64,000 nucleotides of DNA from Cnuella takakiae. GTDB lineage: Bacteria > Bacteroidota > Bacteroidia > Chitinophagales > Chitinophagaceae. The notes under the pieces were generated by a model. It did not search any database, had not been told where the DNA came from, and worked only from the letters and a program-made list of their open reading frames with translations. Position numbers and translations under genes: made by a program. The stretch spans positions 62,001-126,000 of the forward strand of contig NZ_MTFE01000010.1 in assembly GCF_001953305.1 (NCBI RefSeq), in the 5' to 3' direction. Shown here in pieces: positions 42,664 through 52,139 of this stretch (within the stretch, counting starts at the first letter, position 1; every line of letters begins with the position of its first letter).

Positions 42664-44799
42664 ATGATGAACAGGAACAGTGCCATTGAAATATGGGGCG
42701 GCATGGAATGCACCATCAACAGAGTACAGGAAGATTATTTCGACCAGTCGGAGTATGCAGGACATTATAACCGGGGCAAAGCAGACATCGACCTCGTGGC
42801 ATCGTTGGGGGTAAACATGCTGCGCTACCCGGTGTTGTGGGAACGGCACCAGCCTATAGCAGGGCAGGTCATCAACTGGTCTTTTGCCGAAGGCGTGCTG
42901 GTACATATGAAGGCTTCGGGCATCGAGCCCATTGCAGGCCTGGTACACCATGGCAGCGGACCGCGGCATGTCAACTTCTTTGATGGCAGTTTTGAGCAGG
43001 GGCTGGCCGCATATGCAAAAGAGGTGGCCACCCAATTTCCCTGGCTGGAATACTATACACCCGTAAACGAGCCCCTTACCACGGCCCGCTTCTGTGGATT
43101 GTATGGACATTGGTACCCGCATGGCCAGTCGGATTATACTTTTTACAAGGTGCTGCTGAGCGAGTGCAAGGCCACCATCATGGCCATGGAAGTGATCCGG
43201 CAGGTCAACCCCGATGCTAAACTGGTACAGACCGAAGACCTTGGCAAATGTTACAGCACACCACTGCTGCAATACCAGGCCGAATTTGAAAACCAGCGCC
43301 GCTGGCTGAGTTATGACTTGCTTTGTGGACGCGTGGATGAACAGCACTTCATGTGGCCCTGGCTCCTGAAAGCGGGTATTACAGCCGAAGAACTGCAATT
43401 CTTCAAAGCACATTCCTGTGTGCCGCATATCGCCGGCTTCAACTATTACATCACTTCCGAGCGCTACCTCGACGAAGACCTTTCGAAATACCCGGAGCAG
43501 TACCATGGCGGCAACTATCGCCACAGGTATGCCGATATAGAAACCGTGAAAGTGCACCTGCACGAACCCAACGGCCCCGCACTGTTGCTGAAAGAAGCAT
43601 GGGCACACCTGCAGCTACCCATTGCCATTACGGAATGTCACCTGCACAGTACCCGCGAAGACCAGATGCGCTGGTTTCATACCATGTGGCAAACGGCCAA
43701 CAAGGTGAAAGCAGAAGGCGTCGACATCCGTGCCATCACGGCATGGGCCATCTTTGGCCTTTATGGCTGGAACTGCCTGGTAACAAAACCCTGCGGCGAT
43801 TACGAGCCGGGTGTGTTCAACCTCAGCTCGGGTTGCCCGAAACCGACGGCACTTACCCGGCTGCTCCAGGAGCTCACCCAACACCAGGTGTACTACCATC
43901 CCGTGCTGGAACATGAAGGATGGTGGCAAAGGGAAAACAGGCATCGCTATGGCACGCCGGCAAAGGTTGTGCGCATGCGGCGCAAGCAGGCACCCAAAAC
44001 ATGCCGGCCCCTGCTGGTATTGGGCAGGGAAACGGCGCTGAGACAAGCTTTTGAAAAGATCTGCGTTGAAAGGAATATTCATCACCTGCTCCTGGATACC
44101 GCAGACATGGACAGGACCGATCAGGATAAGATGGAACAGCTACTCAGGGAAATCCATCCCTGGGGTTTGATCGATGCCACGGATGATGCCTGTACAGCCA
44201 GGGCGGCCGGCACCATGCCTGCAAGCCATTTCGGGCCTGCGGTGCTGGCAGCGATATGCGGCGGGCAGCACATACCCTACCTGTTCTTTTCAACCGATGC
44301 GGTGGCCTCCGAAGGCAAACAGGTTAAGCATGAAAAACTGGTGCTGCAGCAAAACGAATCGGCACTCATCATCCGTTCCACCGGTTTGTTTGGGCCATGG
44401 GATCAACACAACTATGTGACCTCCTGGCTGAACCGGCTGCGTTCGGCGCAACCCATTGCGGTGCCTGCCGAACAGTTGCTTGCTCCCACCTATATTCCCC
44501 ACCTGGTACATGCCTGTATCGACCTGTTGCTGGACGGTGCACAAGGCATTTACCCGGTAAACAATGGGGAAACAACCAGTATGGCTGCCTTTGCACGCAG
44601 GATTGCCCTGATGGCCGGCCTGGATGAAAACCTGGTTTGCAGCCTGTTGCAGCAGCCGGAACAAAAGGATACAAGGGCTTTATTCCATTCCGCATCGATC
44701 ACGGAGCAAGGCGTTCGCCTGCCCTCGCTTGCTGCTGCACTGGAGCAGTATCTCGAAGCACAGGATCACCTGTATCATTCAGGCAAAATGGTTGGGTAA
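42664..44799 (+). CDS. GH1-like glycosidase fused to RmlD/SDR-like domain
   Basis: A 711-residue two-domain protein. Residues 7-425 form a (beta/alpha)8 GH1-type domain: the acid/base Glu is in YYTPVNEPLTTARF and the likely nucleophile Glu in IAITECHLHS. The GH1 opening is modified (IEIWGGMECTINRV). Residues 445-700 resemble the extended SDR domain of dTDP-4-dehydrorhamnose reductase (LIDATDDACTARAA, FFSTDAVASEGK, LIIRSTGLFGPWDQHNYVTSWL). However, the glycine-rich loop is degenerate (LVLGRETALRQAF) and the YxxxK pair is missing, so reductase activity is doubtful. No signal peptide is present; it should be cytoplasmic. It is followed by cyanophycin synthetase after 122 bases, but its link to cyanophycin is unknown. 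Confidence 0.8.
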   Translation: MMNRNSAIEIWGGMECTINRVQEDYFDQSEYAGHYNRGKADIDLVASLGVNMLRYPVLWERHQPIAGQVINWSFAEGVLVHMKASGIEPIAGLVHHGSGPRHVNFFDGSFEQGLAAYAKEVATQFPWLEYYTPVNEPLTTARFCGLYGHWYPHGQSDYTFYKVLLSECKATIMAMEVIRQVNPDAKLVQTEDLGKCYSTPLLQYQAEFENQRRWLSYDLLCGRVDEQHFMWPWLLKAGITAEELQFFKAHSCVPHIAGFNYYITSERYLDEDLSKYPEQYHGGNYRHRYADIETVKVHLHEPNGPALLLKEAWAHLQLPIAITECHLHSTREDQMRWFHTMWQTANKVKAEGVDIRAITAWAIFGLYGWNCLVTKPCGDYEPGVFNLSSGCPKPTALTRLLQELTQHQVYYHPVLEHEGWWQRENRHRYGTPAKVVRMRRKQAPKTCRPLLVLGRETALRQAFEKICVERNIHHLLLDTADMDRTDQDKMEQLLREIHPWGLIDATDDACTARAAGTMPASHFGPAVLAAICGGQHIPYLFFSTDAVASEGKQVKHEKLVLQQNESALIIRSTGLFGPWDQHNYVTSWLNRLRSAQPIAVPAEQLLAPTYIPHLVHACIDLLLDGAQGIYPVNNGETTSMAAFARRIALMAGLDENLVCSLLQQPEQKDTRALFHSASITEQGVRLPSLAAALEQYLEAQDHLYHSGKMVG

Positions 44800-44921
44800 A
44801 AGCGAACACAGAATAGCCTACTGTACGACCGTTTACAGTAAGTCCACTGCATCAAACATGGGTGTTGCAAGGACAACACACAGCCTGCTTTTTTCAAAAT
44901 AACCAAAGAGGAAACAGTCAA

Positions 44922-47543
44922 ATGAACATCGCGGAACTTAAAATATTAAAGGGTCCGAATTACTGGTCGGTGAGCAAGCATAAGCTGGTTCAGATGCTGA
45001 TCGACCTGGAAGCACACAAGACAACGCTGACCACCGATATCCCTGGTTTTTTCGACCGGCTGAAACGGCTGATGCCTACCCTGTACAACCACTCCTGTGT
45101 GGCCGGGGAACCCGGTGGTATTTTCAAGATGGTGCAGGAAGGCACATCACTGGCGCACCTGGTGGAACATATTGCCATCGAGCTGCAGGAGCTGGCAGGC
45201 CTCTGTACCCGTTTTGGCCGCACCCGCAGTGCGGGTAAGGAAGGCCTGTACCACGTGGTGTTTTCGTATTGCGAGGAAGACGAAGCCGTCTACACCGCAA
45301 ATGCCGCGGTAAAGGTGACAGAAGCCCTGGTGAACGGCGTGGACATATCGCTAAAGGAAGACATCGAAGAGATCAAAAGGCTGTACCACCGCTACAAACT
45401 GGGACCTACCACGCAGTCGATTGTTGACGAAGCGGTAAAGAGAGATATTCCGTTTATCCGCCTCAACTATTCATCGTATGTGCAACTGGGTTATGGCGCC
45501 CGGCAGAAAAGAGTGGAGGCAGCCCTCACCAATGATACCGGCTATACTGCAGTGGAAACTGCCGGAGACAAGGACCTCACCAAGAAGGTGTTGAAAGAAG
45601 CCTATGTGCCGGTGCCTTCAGGGGTGATCATCAACCGCGTGGACCAACTAAAAGAAGCCATCAAGGAAGTAGGCTTTCCACTGGTGGTAAAACCACTCGA
45701 TGGCAACCAGGGCAAAGGCGCAACAATCAATATCAACAGCTGGCCCGATGTAACCACCGCTTTCCTGCGGGCACAGGAGTATTCGAACCATGTGATCGTT
45801 GAACGCTATATCAGCGGCCATGATTTCAGGGTGCTGGTGGTGGATTACAAGTTTGTGGCTGCCGCCCTCCGCACACCGGCAGCAGTAACGGGCAACGGAA
45901 GGGATTCTATCGGCGAGCTCATTGCCATGGTCAACCGCGATCCGCGCAGGGGCATGGGCCACGAGAAGGTGCTCACCGCCATACAGGTGGATGACGTGAC
46001 ACGGGAGATACTGGCAAAGAAGAATTATACGCTCGACACGGTGTTGCCAAAAGACCATGTGCTGTACCTGAAAACCACGGCCAACCTGAGCACCGGCGGC
46101 ACGGCAACCGATGTTACCGACAACGTGCACCCGGAGAACATCAAGCTGTTTGAGCGAATAGCAAGAATCATCGGGCTGGACATTTGTGGCATCGATATTA
46201 TAGCCTGGGACCTGGCGAGCCCTATCAAAAAAACGGGCGGAGCCGTCATTGAAGTGAACGCAGCGCCTGGTCTGCGCATGCACCTCCAGCCTTCTTTCGG
46301 GCAACCCCGCAATGTGTCCAAAAGCATTGTGGACATGCTCTTTCCTGAAGGCAACGGGCGCATTCCCATCACGGCCATCACGGGCACCAATGGCAAGACC
46401 ACCACAACAAGGCTCCTTGCCCGCATGGTGCAGGATGCAGGCTATACCACTGGCTATACTACTACCGATGGCATTTATATCGACGGCACCCTGATCAACG
46501 AAGGCGACTCCTCGGGCCCGCATTCGGCAAGGCTCCTGCTGAAGGATACTTCCGTTGAGTTTGCCGTACTGGAATGTGCCAGGGGCGGACTCCTGCGGGC
46601 AGGCCTGGCATTTGACAAGTGCGACTGCGCCATTGTTACCAACGTAGCCGCCGATCACCTGGGCATGGGCGGCATCGATACCGTTGAACAACTGGCAAAG
46701 GTGAAGTCGGTAGTACCGCAAACGGTAATGGAAAACGGCTATGCCATCCTCAATGCCGACGACGACCTGGTATATGCCATGAAGGATGAATTACAATGTA
46801 AGATCGCACTCTTTTCCCTGTACCCCGAAAGTGCGCGGATCGAACAGCATTGCGAACAGGGCGGGCTGGCAGCATTCATTGAAGATGGTTACGTGATGTT
46901 GCGACGGGAACGGAACCTGATACCTGTTGAGGAATTGAACAACATACCCATCACCTTTGGCGGCATTGCCCAATTCAACAGCTACAACGTGCTGGCAGCA
47001 ACCCTTGCTGCTTACACCAACCGTATTCCGCTGTCTGCAATAGCGCAAACCCTGCGCAGCTTCACTGCTTCCAGCGAAACCACGCCGGGCCGCATGAACC
47101 TGTTCCGGTTCGAACACTTCACGGTGCTGTCCGACTATGCCCACAACCCGCACGCCCTCCGTGCGCTGGGCCAGGCAGTACAGGCACTCCCGGCAACGGT
47201 GCGTACAGGTGTTATTGCCGGTGTGGGCGACCGCAGGGACGAGGACATCATGGAGTTTGCAGGGGAAGCAGCCCGCATCTTCGACCGCATCATCATCCGG
47301 CAGGACAAGGACCTGCGGGGCAGGAGCGTCGATGAGCTCAACAGGTTGCTTTTGCAGGGCATTCATGCCATCAACCCGGACATAGCTGTCAGCTTTATAC
47401 CTGATGAAACAGAGGCTGTGGATCATGCCATCCACCATGCCATCGATGGCTCCCTGATCGTATTGCTCACCGATAAGGTAGCGGAGGTTTCGCACCTGCT
47501 GGAATATTACCTGAAGGTGGATAAAGAAAAGGCGCTCGCCTAG
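44922..47543 (+). CDS. cphA: Cyanophycin synthetase
   Basis: An 873-residue enzyme that builds cyanophycin from aspartate and arginine with ATP. The start at ATG 44922 gives the family N-terminus MNIAELKILKGPNYWSV and follows a purine-rich GAGGAAA. The N-terminal priming domain (1-160) is followed by the ATP-grasp domain (about 200-470; VPVPSGVIINRVDQLKEAI, PLVVKPLDGNQGKGATINI, VIEVNAAPGLRMHLQPS). The Mur-ligase-like domain (480-873) has a P-loop ITGTNGKTTTTR near 488 and NVAADHLGMGGIDT. All three domains are complete. With cphB nearby, the cell can both store and mobilise nitrogen. A small hairpin (47531-47547) overlaps the stop codon. Confidence 0.96.
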   Translation: MNIAELKILKGPNYWSVSKHKLVQMLIDLEAHKTTLTTDIPGFFDRLKRLMPTLYNHSCVAGEPGGIFKMVQEGTSLAHLVEHIAIELQELAGLCTRFGRTRSAGKEGLYHVVFSYCEEDEAVYTANAAVKVTEALVNGVDISLKEDIEEIKRLYHRYKLGPTTQSIVDEAVKRDIPFIRLNYSSYVQLGYGARQKRVEAALTNDTGYTAVETAGDKDLTKKVLKEAYVPVPSGVIINRVDQLKEAIKEVGFPLVVKPLDGNQGKGATININSWPDVTTAFLRAQEYSNHVIVERYISGHDFRVLVVDYKFVAAALRTPAAVTGNGRDSIGELIAMVNRDPRRGMGHEKVLTAIQVDDVTREILAKKNYTLDTVLPKDHVLYLKTTANLSTGGTATDVTDNVHPENIKLFERIARIIGLDICGIDIIAWDLASPIKKTGGAVIEVNAAPGLRMHLQPSFGQPRNVSKSIVDMLFPEGNGRIPITAITGTNGKTTTTRLLARMVQDAGYTTGYTTTDGIYIDGTLINEGDSSGPHSARLLLKDTSVEFAVLECARGGLLRAGLAFDKCDCAIVTNVAADHLGMGGIDTVEQLAKVKSVVPQTVMENGYAILNADDDLVYAMKDELQCKIALFSLYPESARIEQHCEQGGLAAFIEDGYVMLRRERNLIPVEELNNIPITFGGIAQFNSYNVLAATLAAYTNRIPLSAIAQTLRSFTASSETTPGRMNLFRFEHFTVLSDYAHNPHALRALGQAVQALPATVRTGVIAGVGDRRDEDIMEFAGEAARIFDRIIIRQDKDLRGRSVDELNRLLLQGIHAINPDIAVSFIPDETEAVDHAIHHAIDGSLIVLLTDKVAEVSHLLEYYLKVDKEKALA

Positions 47544-47742
47544 CGCCAGGGTGAAAGAACCATGGAGAGAGGGACAACACCAGGATGAACCGAACAGTCG
47601 GTGCAGCCAGGTACTCCCTTATCTCCGTGGTTTCTATCCAACAGTTTTGCAACCATTTGATGTGAAGAACATACTGTATGGAATGATGCAACAGCAGCCA
47701 ACAGGCATACCGGTTCTTGTTGCTATATAAAACAAATCGGCA

Positions 47743-48291
47743 TCAGGCAGCCATTCGTTGCGCCATCTGCCGCCATTCATCTTCCAGGATGCTCATCTCC
47801 ATCAGGCTCCAGTATTCGTCACCATACCGGAGCACATCACGGGAAATACCTTCCGTTACAAACCCGCATCGCTCGTAGCACCTGATGGCGCTTGTATTGG
47901 TGGTATACACACCCAAAGAAATGCGGTGCAGTTGCAGGTCTTTAAAACCTATGCGCAACAACGCCTGGATCATACCCGTACAATAGCCCCTCCCTCTTTC
48001 AGCGGTATTGCCTACCAGCACCCGGCTGATCCGTGCCGACCTGTTCTTCTTACTGATACTGCCCAGGGAAATATGGCCCACCGTTGCCCCGCGTTCCGTA
48101 TCAACAGCCTTGTAGATAAACACATCCGACTGCTGTATATCGTTGGCATCCCTTATGTACCACTCCAGCTTTTTGTGGGTAAGCGGAAAAGAAAACAGCG
48201 AACCTGTCCAGTTTTGCAGCACCGCTTCATCTGTGATCCACTGGATCAGCAAGTCGAAATCTTCCTGGGTGAAATAAGCCAGCTCAATCAT
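47743..48291 (-). CDS. GNAT-family N-acetyltransferase
   Basis: A 182-residue acetyltransferase of the RimJ/RimL-like GNAT group (acetyl-CoA dependent). ATG 48291 is preferred since MIELAYFTQEDFDLLIQWI is the usual opening; the frame extends 32 codons further upstream with an unrelated sequence. The acetyl-CoA-binding motif A is RISRVLVGNTAERGRGYCTGMIQALLRIGF-like, with the pyrophosphate loop around residues 107-120. The later LQLHRISLGVYTTNTSAIRCYERCGF contains the conserved N-x-x-A/S-x-x-x-Y segment. The target is unknown. It converges with cphA (200-base gap). Confidence 0.88.
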   Translation of the reverse strand: MIELAYFTQEDFDLLIQWITDEAVLQNWTGSLFSFPLTHKKLEWYIRDANDIQQSDVFIYKAVDTERGATVGHISLGSISKKNRSARISRVLVGNTAERGRGYCTGMIQALLRIGFKDLQLHRISLGVYTTNTSAIRCYERCGFVTEGISRDVLRYGDEYWSLMEMSILEDEWRQMAQRMAA

Positions 48292-48882
48292 ACGCGAAAA
48301 AAACTTGTGGGTAACACCCGAATTAAGGACAACAGTAAAGAATGATACAGCAGGAAAAAACAAATAGTTATTGCAGAAGCAGCTCATTCCAGTGCGTTAA
48401 ACCTGCACCAGCAAGTAATTGCTGTTCTTTAAAATGCTCCCATTATAAATGCAAACAATGGCTTGCATTTCCTGCTGCAAGTACAACATAGTACCCTACG
48501 AAAATCAGGCTAACCTATTTACCGAAAGCTTCTTTATAGAATCCAGGGATGCAGTTTTCATCAACAAGGGCATACAGGCAGGATCAAGAATCACCGGATG
48601 AAAAGGGTGGATAAAAAAGCGGCTGCGGCATTGCATATTGCAACTGGTTTGTAACGCAGCAAAAGGCTGCCCTTTCGGGCAACTTGTATGTGGATGGTTT
48701 ACCCGGTTGCTTACTATTTGCCCGCCATTTGCGACAGCCTTACCCGCAATTTCAGCAGGATCGTAATAAAACCCCTGTGCACATCATCACTGTAAGAACA
48801 ATACTGCTGCCCCAATTTATATCTGCTATTTGCCAGTTTTTGAAAACTGTTTGGTTTATGTGCAAGCCTTACATACCCTTTG
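48292..48882. other. Gene-free stretch between acetyltransferase and rhamnosidase
   Basis: About 590 bases. No protein-like frame, no exact TAnnTTTG box towards the acetyltransferase and no strong hairpin after the rhamnosidase stop were found. Confidence 0.35.
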
Positions 48883-51627
48883 CTACTTCACAATAAAATG
48901 GTAGCTGCCCGATGTTAAAGGGTAACCAGTTTGTGCGCCAGGCTGGCCGGCACCAGCTTGCTTAAATCTTATTGCTTTGACCTGCCGGCCATTTTCATAC
49001 AACTGCTTAGCTCCTTCCGCCAGTACAAGGGTGGCAGTGGTATTGGGCGGCACTGTCACATCATACTCGATGGTATTGCCTTTCTTTTTCCAGGAGGAGG
49101 CAATCAGCCCGTGTGGGCTATGGTGCTGTGCTGCAAAACTGTCCAAACCAGCCACAAAATGGGGCTGCAACTGCAGGTGACTAAACCCAGGCCTGGTATC
49201 ATCGGGTTTTATTCCACCCAGGGCTTTGTACAACCAGGCACCAACCTCGCCAAACATGATGTGGTTGAGCGAGATGTCGCTCTTTGCATCTATATCCCAG
49301 TTTTCGTACAAGGTAGTAGCACCATTCCTGATCCACCAGCCCCAGGACGGATAGGTTTCCTGCGCTGCCACCTGGTATGCCAGGTCGGCGTACCCGTTTT
49401 CACTCAATGCGTTCAATATCGACTTTGTGCCAAGCAATCCCACATCCAGGTGCAGGCCATCCTGCTGTACCCGCCTGGCCAGGTTGGCAGCCACTTTTGA
49501 CCTTAGTTCACTGGGTACAATATTCCAGTACAACGGAGCACTCAGTTCTGTTTGCGCCCCGTTTCCATACAATGCCGTGGACCGATCCAGGTATTTGGCA
49601 TTGATGGCATCCCTGATTTTTTGGGCAAGGGCTGTATAAAATCGTGCATCTTCCTCTTTGCCCAGGATGCGGGCAGCTTCGCTCAGTATATGCGTATCGG
49701 TATAATAGTAGATTGAAGAAGTGAACTCCACTGGCGACTTGGTTTTAACAGGCACCCAATCGCCAAGACCCCATGTGGTTAAACCGGTTGGATACAGCTC
49801 GTTGATGTGATCGACATATCGTTTGATATGGACATAGTTTGACTGAAGCAAAGCCGGGTCGCCATAAAACTGGTAAACCGTCCAGGGAATAATGGCGATG
49901 GTGCTGGTCCAGTCGGGACCATTGCCCCACTCATACCCCCACCCACCTGTTGGAATAATGGAAGGCAGCACACCATTTGGCTGCTGCTCATCGCGGTGAT
50001 CGGCAAGCCATTTTTCATAAACAGTGATGCCATCAAAATTGTACAGGCCTGTTTCCAACGCAATATGCGCATCACCCGTCCAGCCATTCTTTTCTCTTTG
50101 CGGACAATCGGTAGGATAACCAAAGAGGTTGGACAGGTAAGAGTTGTTGGTAGCCTGCCACAATTTATTGATCATACTGTTGGCAGCATGCACCTCGCCC
50201 ACTGCAGGCACATCGCTGTGCATGAAATAGGCTACCAGGTCTTCCTGCTTCAGCTGTACCGGCCGACTGCTGCTGACTTCTACATACTGAAAACCTTTGT
50301 AGTTAAACGCAGGCATAAAGCTATCCACACCATTACCGCTCAGGGTCAGGATATCGGTTTGAAAAGGATCGGTATCATCGGCAGGCCGGTAATGCGCATC
50401 GATATTGGATTGATCCAACCGCCCCATCTTGTTCAGCCGTTCACCATGTTTCAAAAAAAGCACGGTTCCCTTAGGTCCCTGCACTTTTATTTTGGACACA
50501 CCCGAAATATTGCGGCCAAAGTTATACAGGTAGGTTGTGTCATTGATCCTGGTAAGCGATACTGCGGCTATGGTCGCTACGTTGCGGATGGGGTGCATCA
50601 CCTGCGACACGATATTGGTGGCAGGAGCAGAACGGATGAGCACCGTTTTCCATGCTGTATCAACAAATCCGGCGGTGTTCCAAAGCGGCTGCCGAAAACT
50701 GGCATCGTAGTGCTCACCGGTGTAAATGCTGTTGAACCTGACAGGACCATCAGATGTTTTCCAATCCTTACCGCTACTTACCGTTTCGGTGCTGCCATCC
50801 TCATAGGTGATCCTGAGGTCCAGGCAGAACGCAGGCCTTGCCCGCCAGGGTGCGTTGTGAAAGTTCCAAACTGCAGTGGACTGGTGGTTATACCAACCAT
50901 TGCCCAATAAAACCCCGATTGCATTAGTGCCTTGCTGTAATTGTTTTGTCACATCATGCGTTACATACAACAGGCGCCTGTCGAAGCGGGTATATGCCGG
51001 GTCCAAACGGTTGTTGCCCACCCGCTCACCATTCAGCGAAAGTTCATACAAGCCTGCAGCGGCAACAAAGGCCCTTGCCGACTTCACCTTCCTTGCAATG
51101 CCAAATGTTTTCCGGAAATAAGGAGCTGGCTTCACATCGATGGCGGCACCATCAGATATCCAGGTGCCCTTCCAGTTTTGTACGCCCATCATACCGGTTT
51201 CAAAGCGGGCCACCGGGGCGGCAGTGGCTGGTACACCATCCTTATCCAAAGCCACCACTTTCCAGTAATAAGTAGTGAATGGCTGCAGGGCCCTGCCGCC
51301 GTACCGGACAAGCGTAGTGGCTGCATTTATTTTACGGGAATCCCATACCAGGTTTTGTGGCGATGTAAAATCCGTACTGCTCACACTCACCAGCACCTGG
51401 TAGGCAAGCTGCTTTGCACCCCTGCGTTCATCGGCCAGGCGCCAGCTTAAACGCGGCGCAGGGGCATCAATACCCAAGGGATCTACCAGGTACTCACAAC
51501 GGAGCCCTGTTACAACGCAGGGACCGGCAGCCTGCAAACGGCAGCAAAAAAGCAGGCAAAGCAGCAGCATGCCCGCCCATTTATATCCTGGCAAGCTAGT
51601 CCAACCCGGTGAAAAGCCTTTGGTCAT
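48883..51627 (-). CDS. Alpha-L-rhamnosidase, glycoside hydrolase family 78
   Basis: An exported inverting alpha-L-rhamnosidase of 914 residues from ATG 51627, which opens a signal peptide (WAGMLLLCLLFCCRLQAAG). N-terminal beta domains follow (VTGLRCEYLVDPLGIDAPAPRLSWRL, then FETGMMGVQNWKGTWISD). The carbohydrate-binding-like segment carries FRKTFGIARKVKSARAFVAAAGLYELSLNG. The (alpha/alpha)6 barrel holds the signature PTDCPQREKNGWTGDAHIA, which contains the catalytic acid region, with WGWWIRNGATTLYENWD further on. The C-terminal beta domain includes NHIMFGEVGAWLYKALGG. It releases terminal rhamnose from plant glycosides or pectin. It stands alone, without a SusCD pair, so it probably scavenges sugars liberated elsewhere. 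Confidence 0.93.
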   Translation of the reverse strand: MTKGFSPGWTSLPGYKWAGMLLLCLLFCCRLQAAGPCVVTGLRCEYLVDPLGIDAPAPRLSWRLADERRGAKQLAYQVLVSVSSTDFTSPQNLVWDSRKINAATTLVRYGGRALQPFTTYYWKVVALDKDGVPATAAPVARFETGMMGVQNWKGTWISDGAAIDVKPAPYFRKTFGIARKVKSARAFVAAAGLYELSLNGERVGNNRLDPAYTRFDRRLLYVTHDVTKQLQQGTNAIGVLLGNGWYNHQSTAVWNFHNAPWRARPAFCLDLRITYEDGSTETVSSGKDWKTSDGPVRFNSIYTGEHYDASFRQPLWNTAGFVDTAWKTVLIRSAPATNIVSQVMHPIRNVATIAAVSLTRINDTTYLYNFGRNISGVSKIKVQGPKGTVLFLKHGERLNKMGRLDQSNIDAHYRPADDTDPFQTDILTLSGNGVDSFMPAFNYKGFQYVEVSSSRPVQLKQEDLVAYFMHSDVPAVGEVHAANSMINKLWQATNNSYLSNLFGYPTDCPQREKNGWTGDAHIALETGLYNFDGITVYEKWLADHRDEQQPNGVLPSIIPTGGWGYEWGNGPDWTSTIAIIPWTVYQFYGDPALLQSNYVHIKRYVDHINELYPTGLTTWGLGDWVPVKTKSPVEFTSSIYYYTDTHILSEAARILGKEEDARFYTALAQKIRDAINAKYLDRSTALYGNGAQTELSAPLYWNIVPSELRSKVAANLARRVQQDGLHLDVGLLGTKSILNALSENGYADLAYQVAAQETYPSWGWWIRNGATTLYENWDIDAKSDISLNHIMFGEVGAWLYKALGGIKPDDTRPGFSHLQLQPHFVAGLDSFAAQHHSPHGLIASSWKKKGNTIEYDVTVPPNTTATLVLAEGAKQLYENGRQVKAIRFKQAGAGQPGAQTGYPLTSGSYHFIVK

Positions 51628-52139
51628 CGTCTGGGTAATATTTAGCTTCAATTTAAAGGGTAATGGTTTACTAAACACAAATACTACCTTAGGTTTACAG
51701 CCTGTTTTACCCAATCAAAACAGGAAACCACTTTGGCCCAACTGAACCAGGAGCATTTCTAACAGTACCCAAACAGGAACAAACGAAGGCATAAAAATTG
51801 TACGTACCCTTAACCCAAATACCGCAGCACTCATGCTTGATCGTTGGTCAAACCGTCCTGCAACAATCTTGCATCATTCATAAAAAAAACACTTCAAGCC
51901 AGCCCGCAGGTTATGCCTGACTGCTGCACCCAACCTGAAAGCACCTGACAGCTCCTGGTTGTATTACCCTTGCTAAACCCGAATATGCGCCCCACCATAT
52001 TTCCAAAATAGCCGTTTTACGGTATCTTGGAAAGAAGGCAAAAACAAGCAACCCTCCCTAATGCCCTGCCATCCAGCTACAGATAAAACACAGCGAGTGG
52101 CATTGCGCATCAAGTTTTAAATCATCGAGAATAAGCCCA
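51628..52139. other. Divergent intergenic region, rhamnosidase / phytochrome
   Basis: About 510 bases hold the promoters of the two diverging genes. No gene, no strong palindrome and no exact -7 consensus box were found. Confidence 0.35.

Noticed and set aside
42430-43608. Open frame of 392 codons on the minus strand
   Set aside because: It is antisense to the GH1 half of the fusion protein; the translation shows no domain and unnatural His/Phe/Cys content.
45648-46721. Open frame of 357 codons on the minus strand
   Set aside because: It lies opposite the ATP-grasp and Mur-ligase domains of cyanophycin synthetase, a by-product of G+C-rich codon use.
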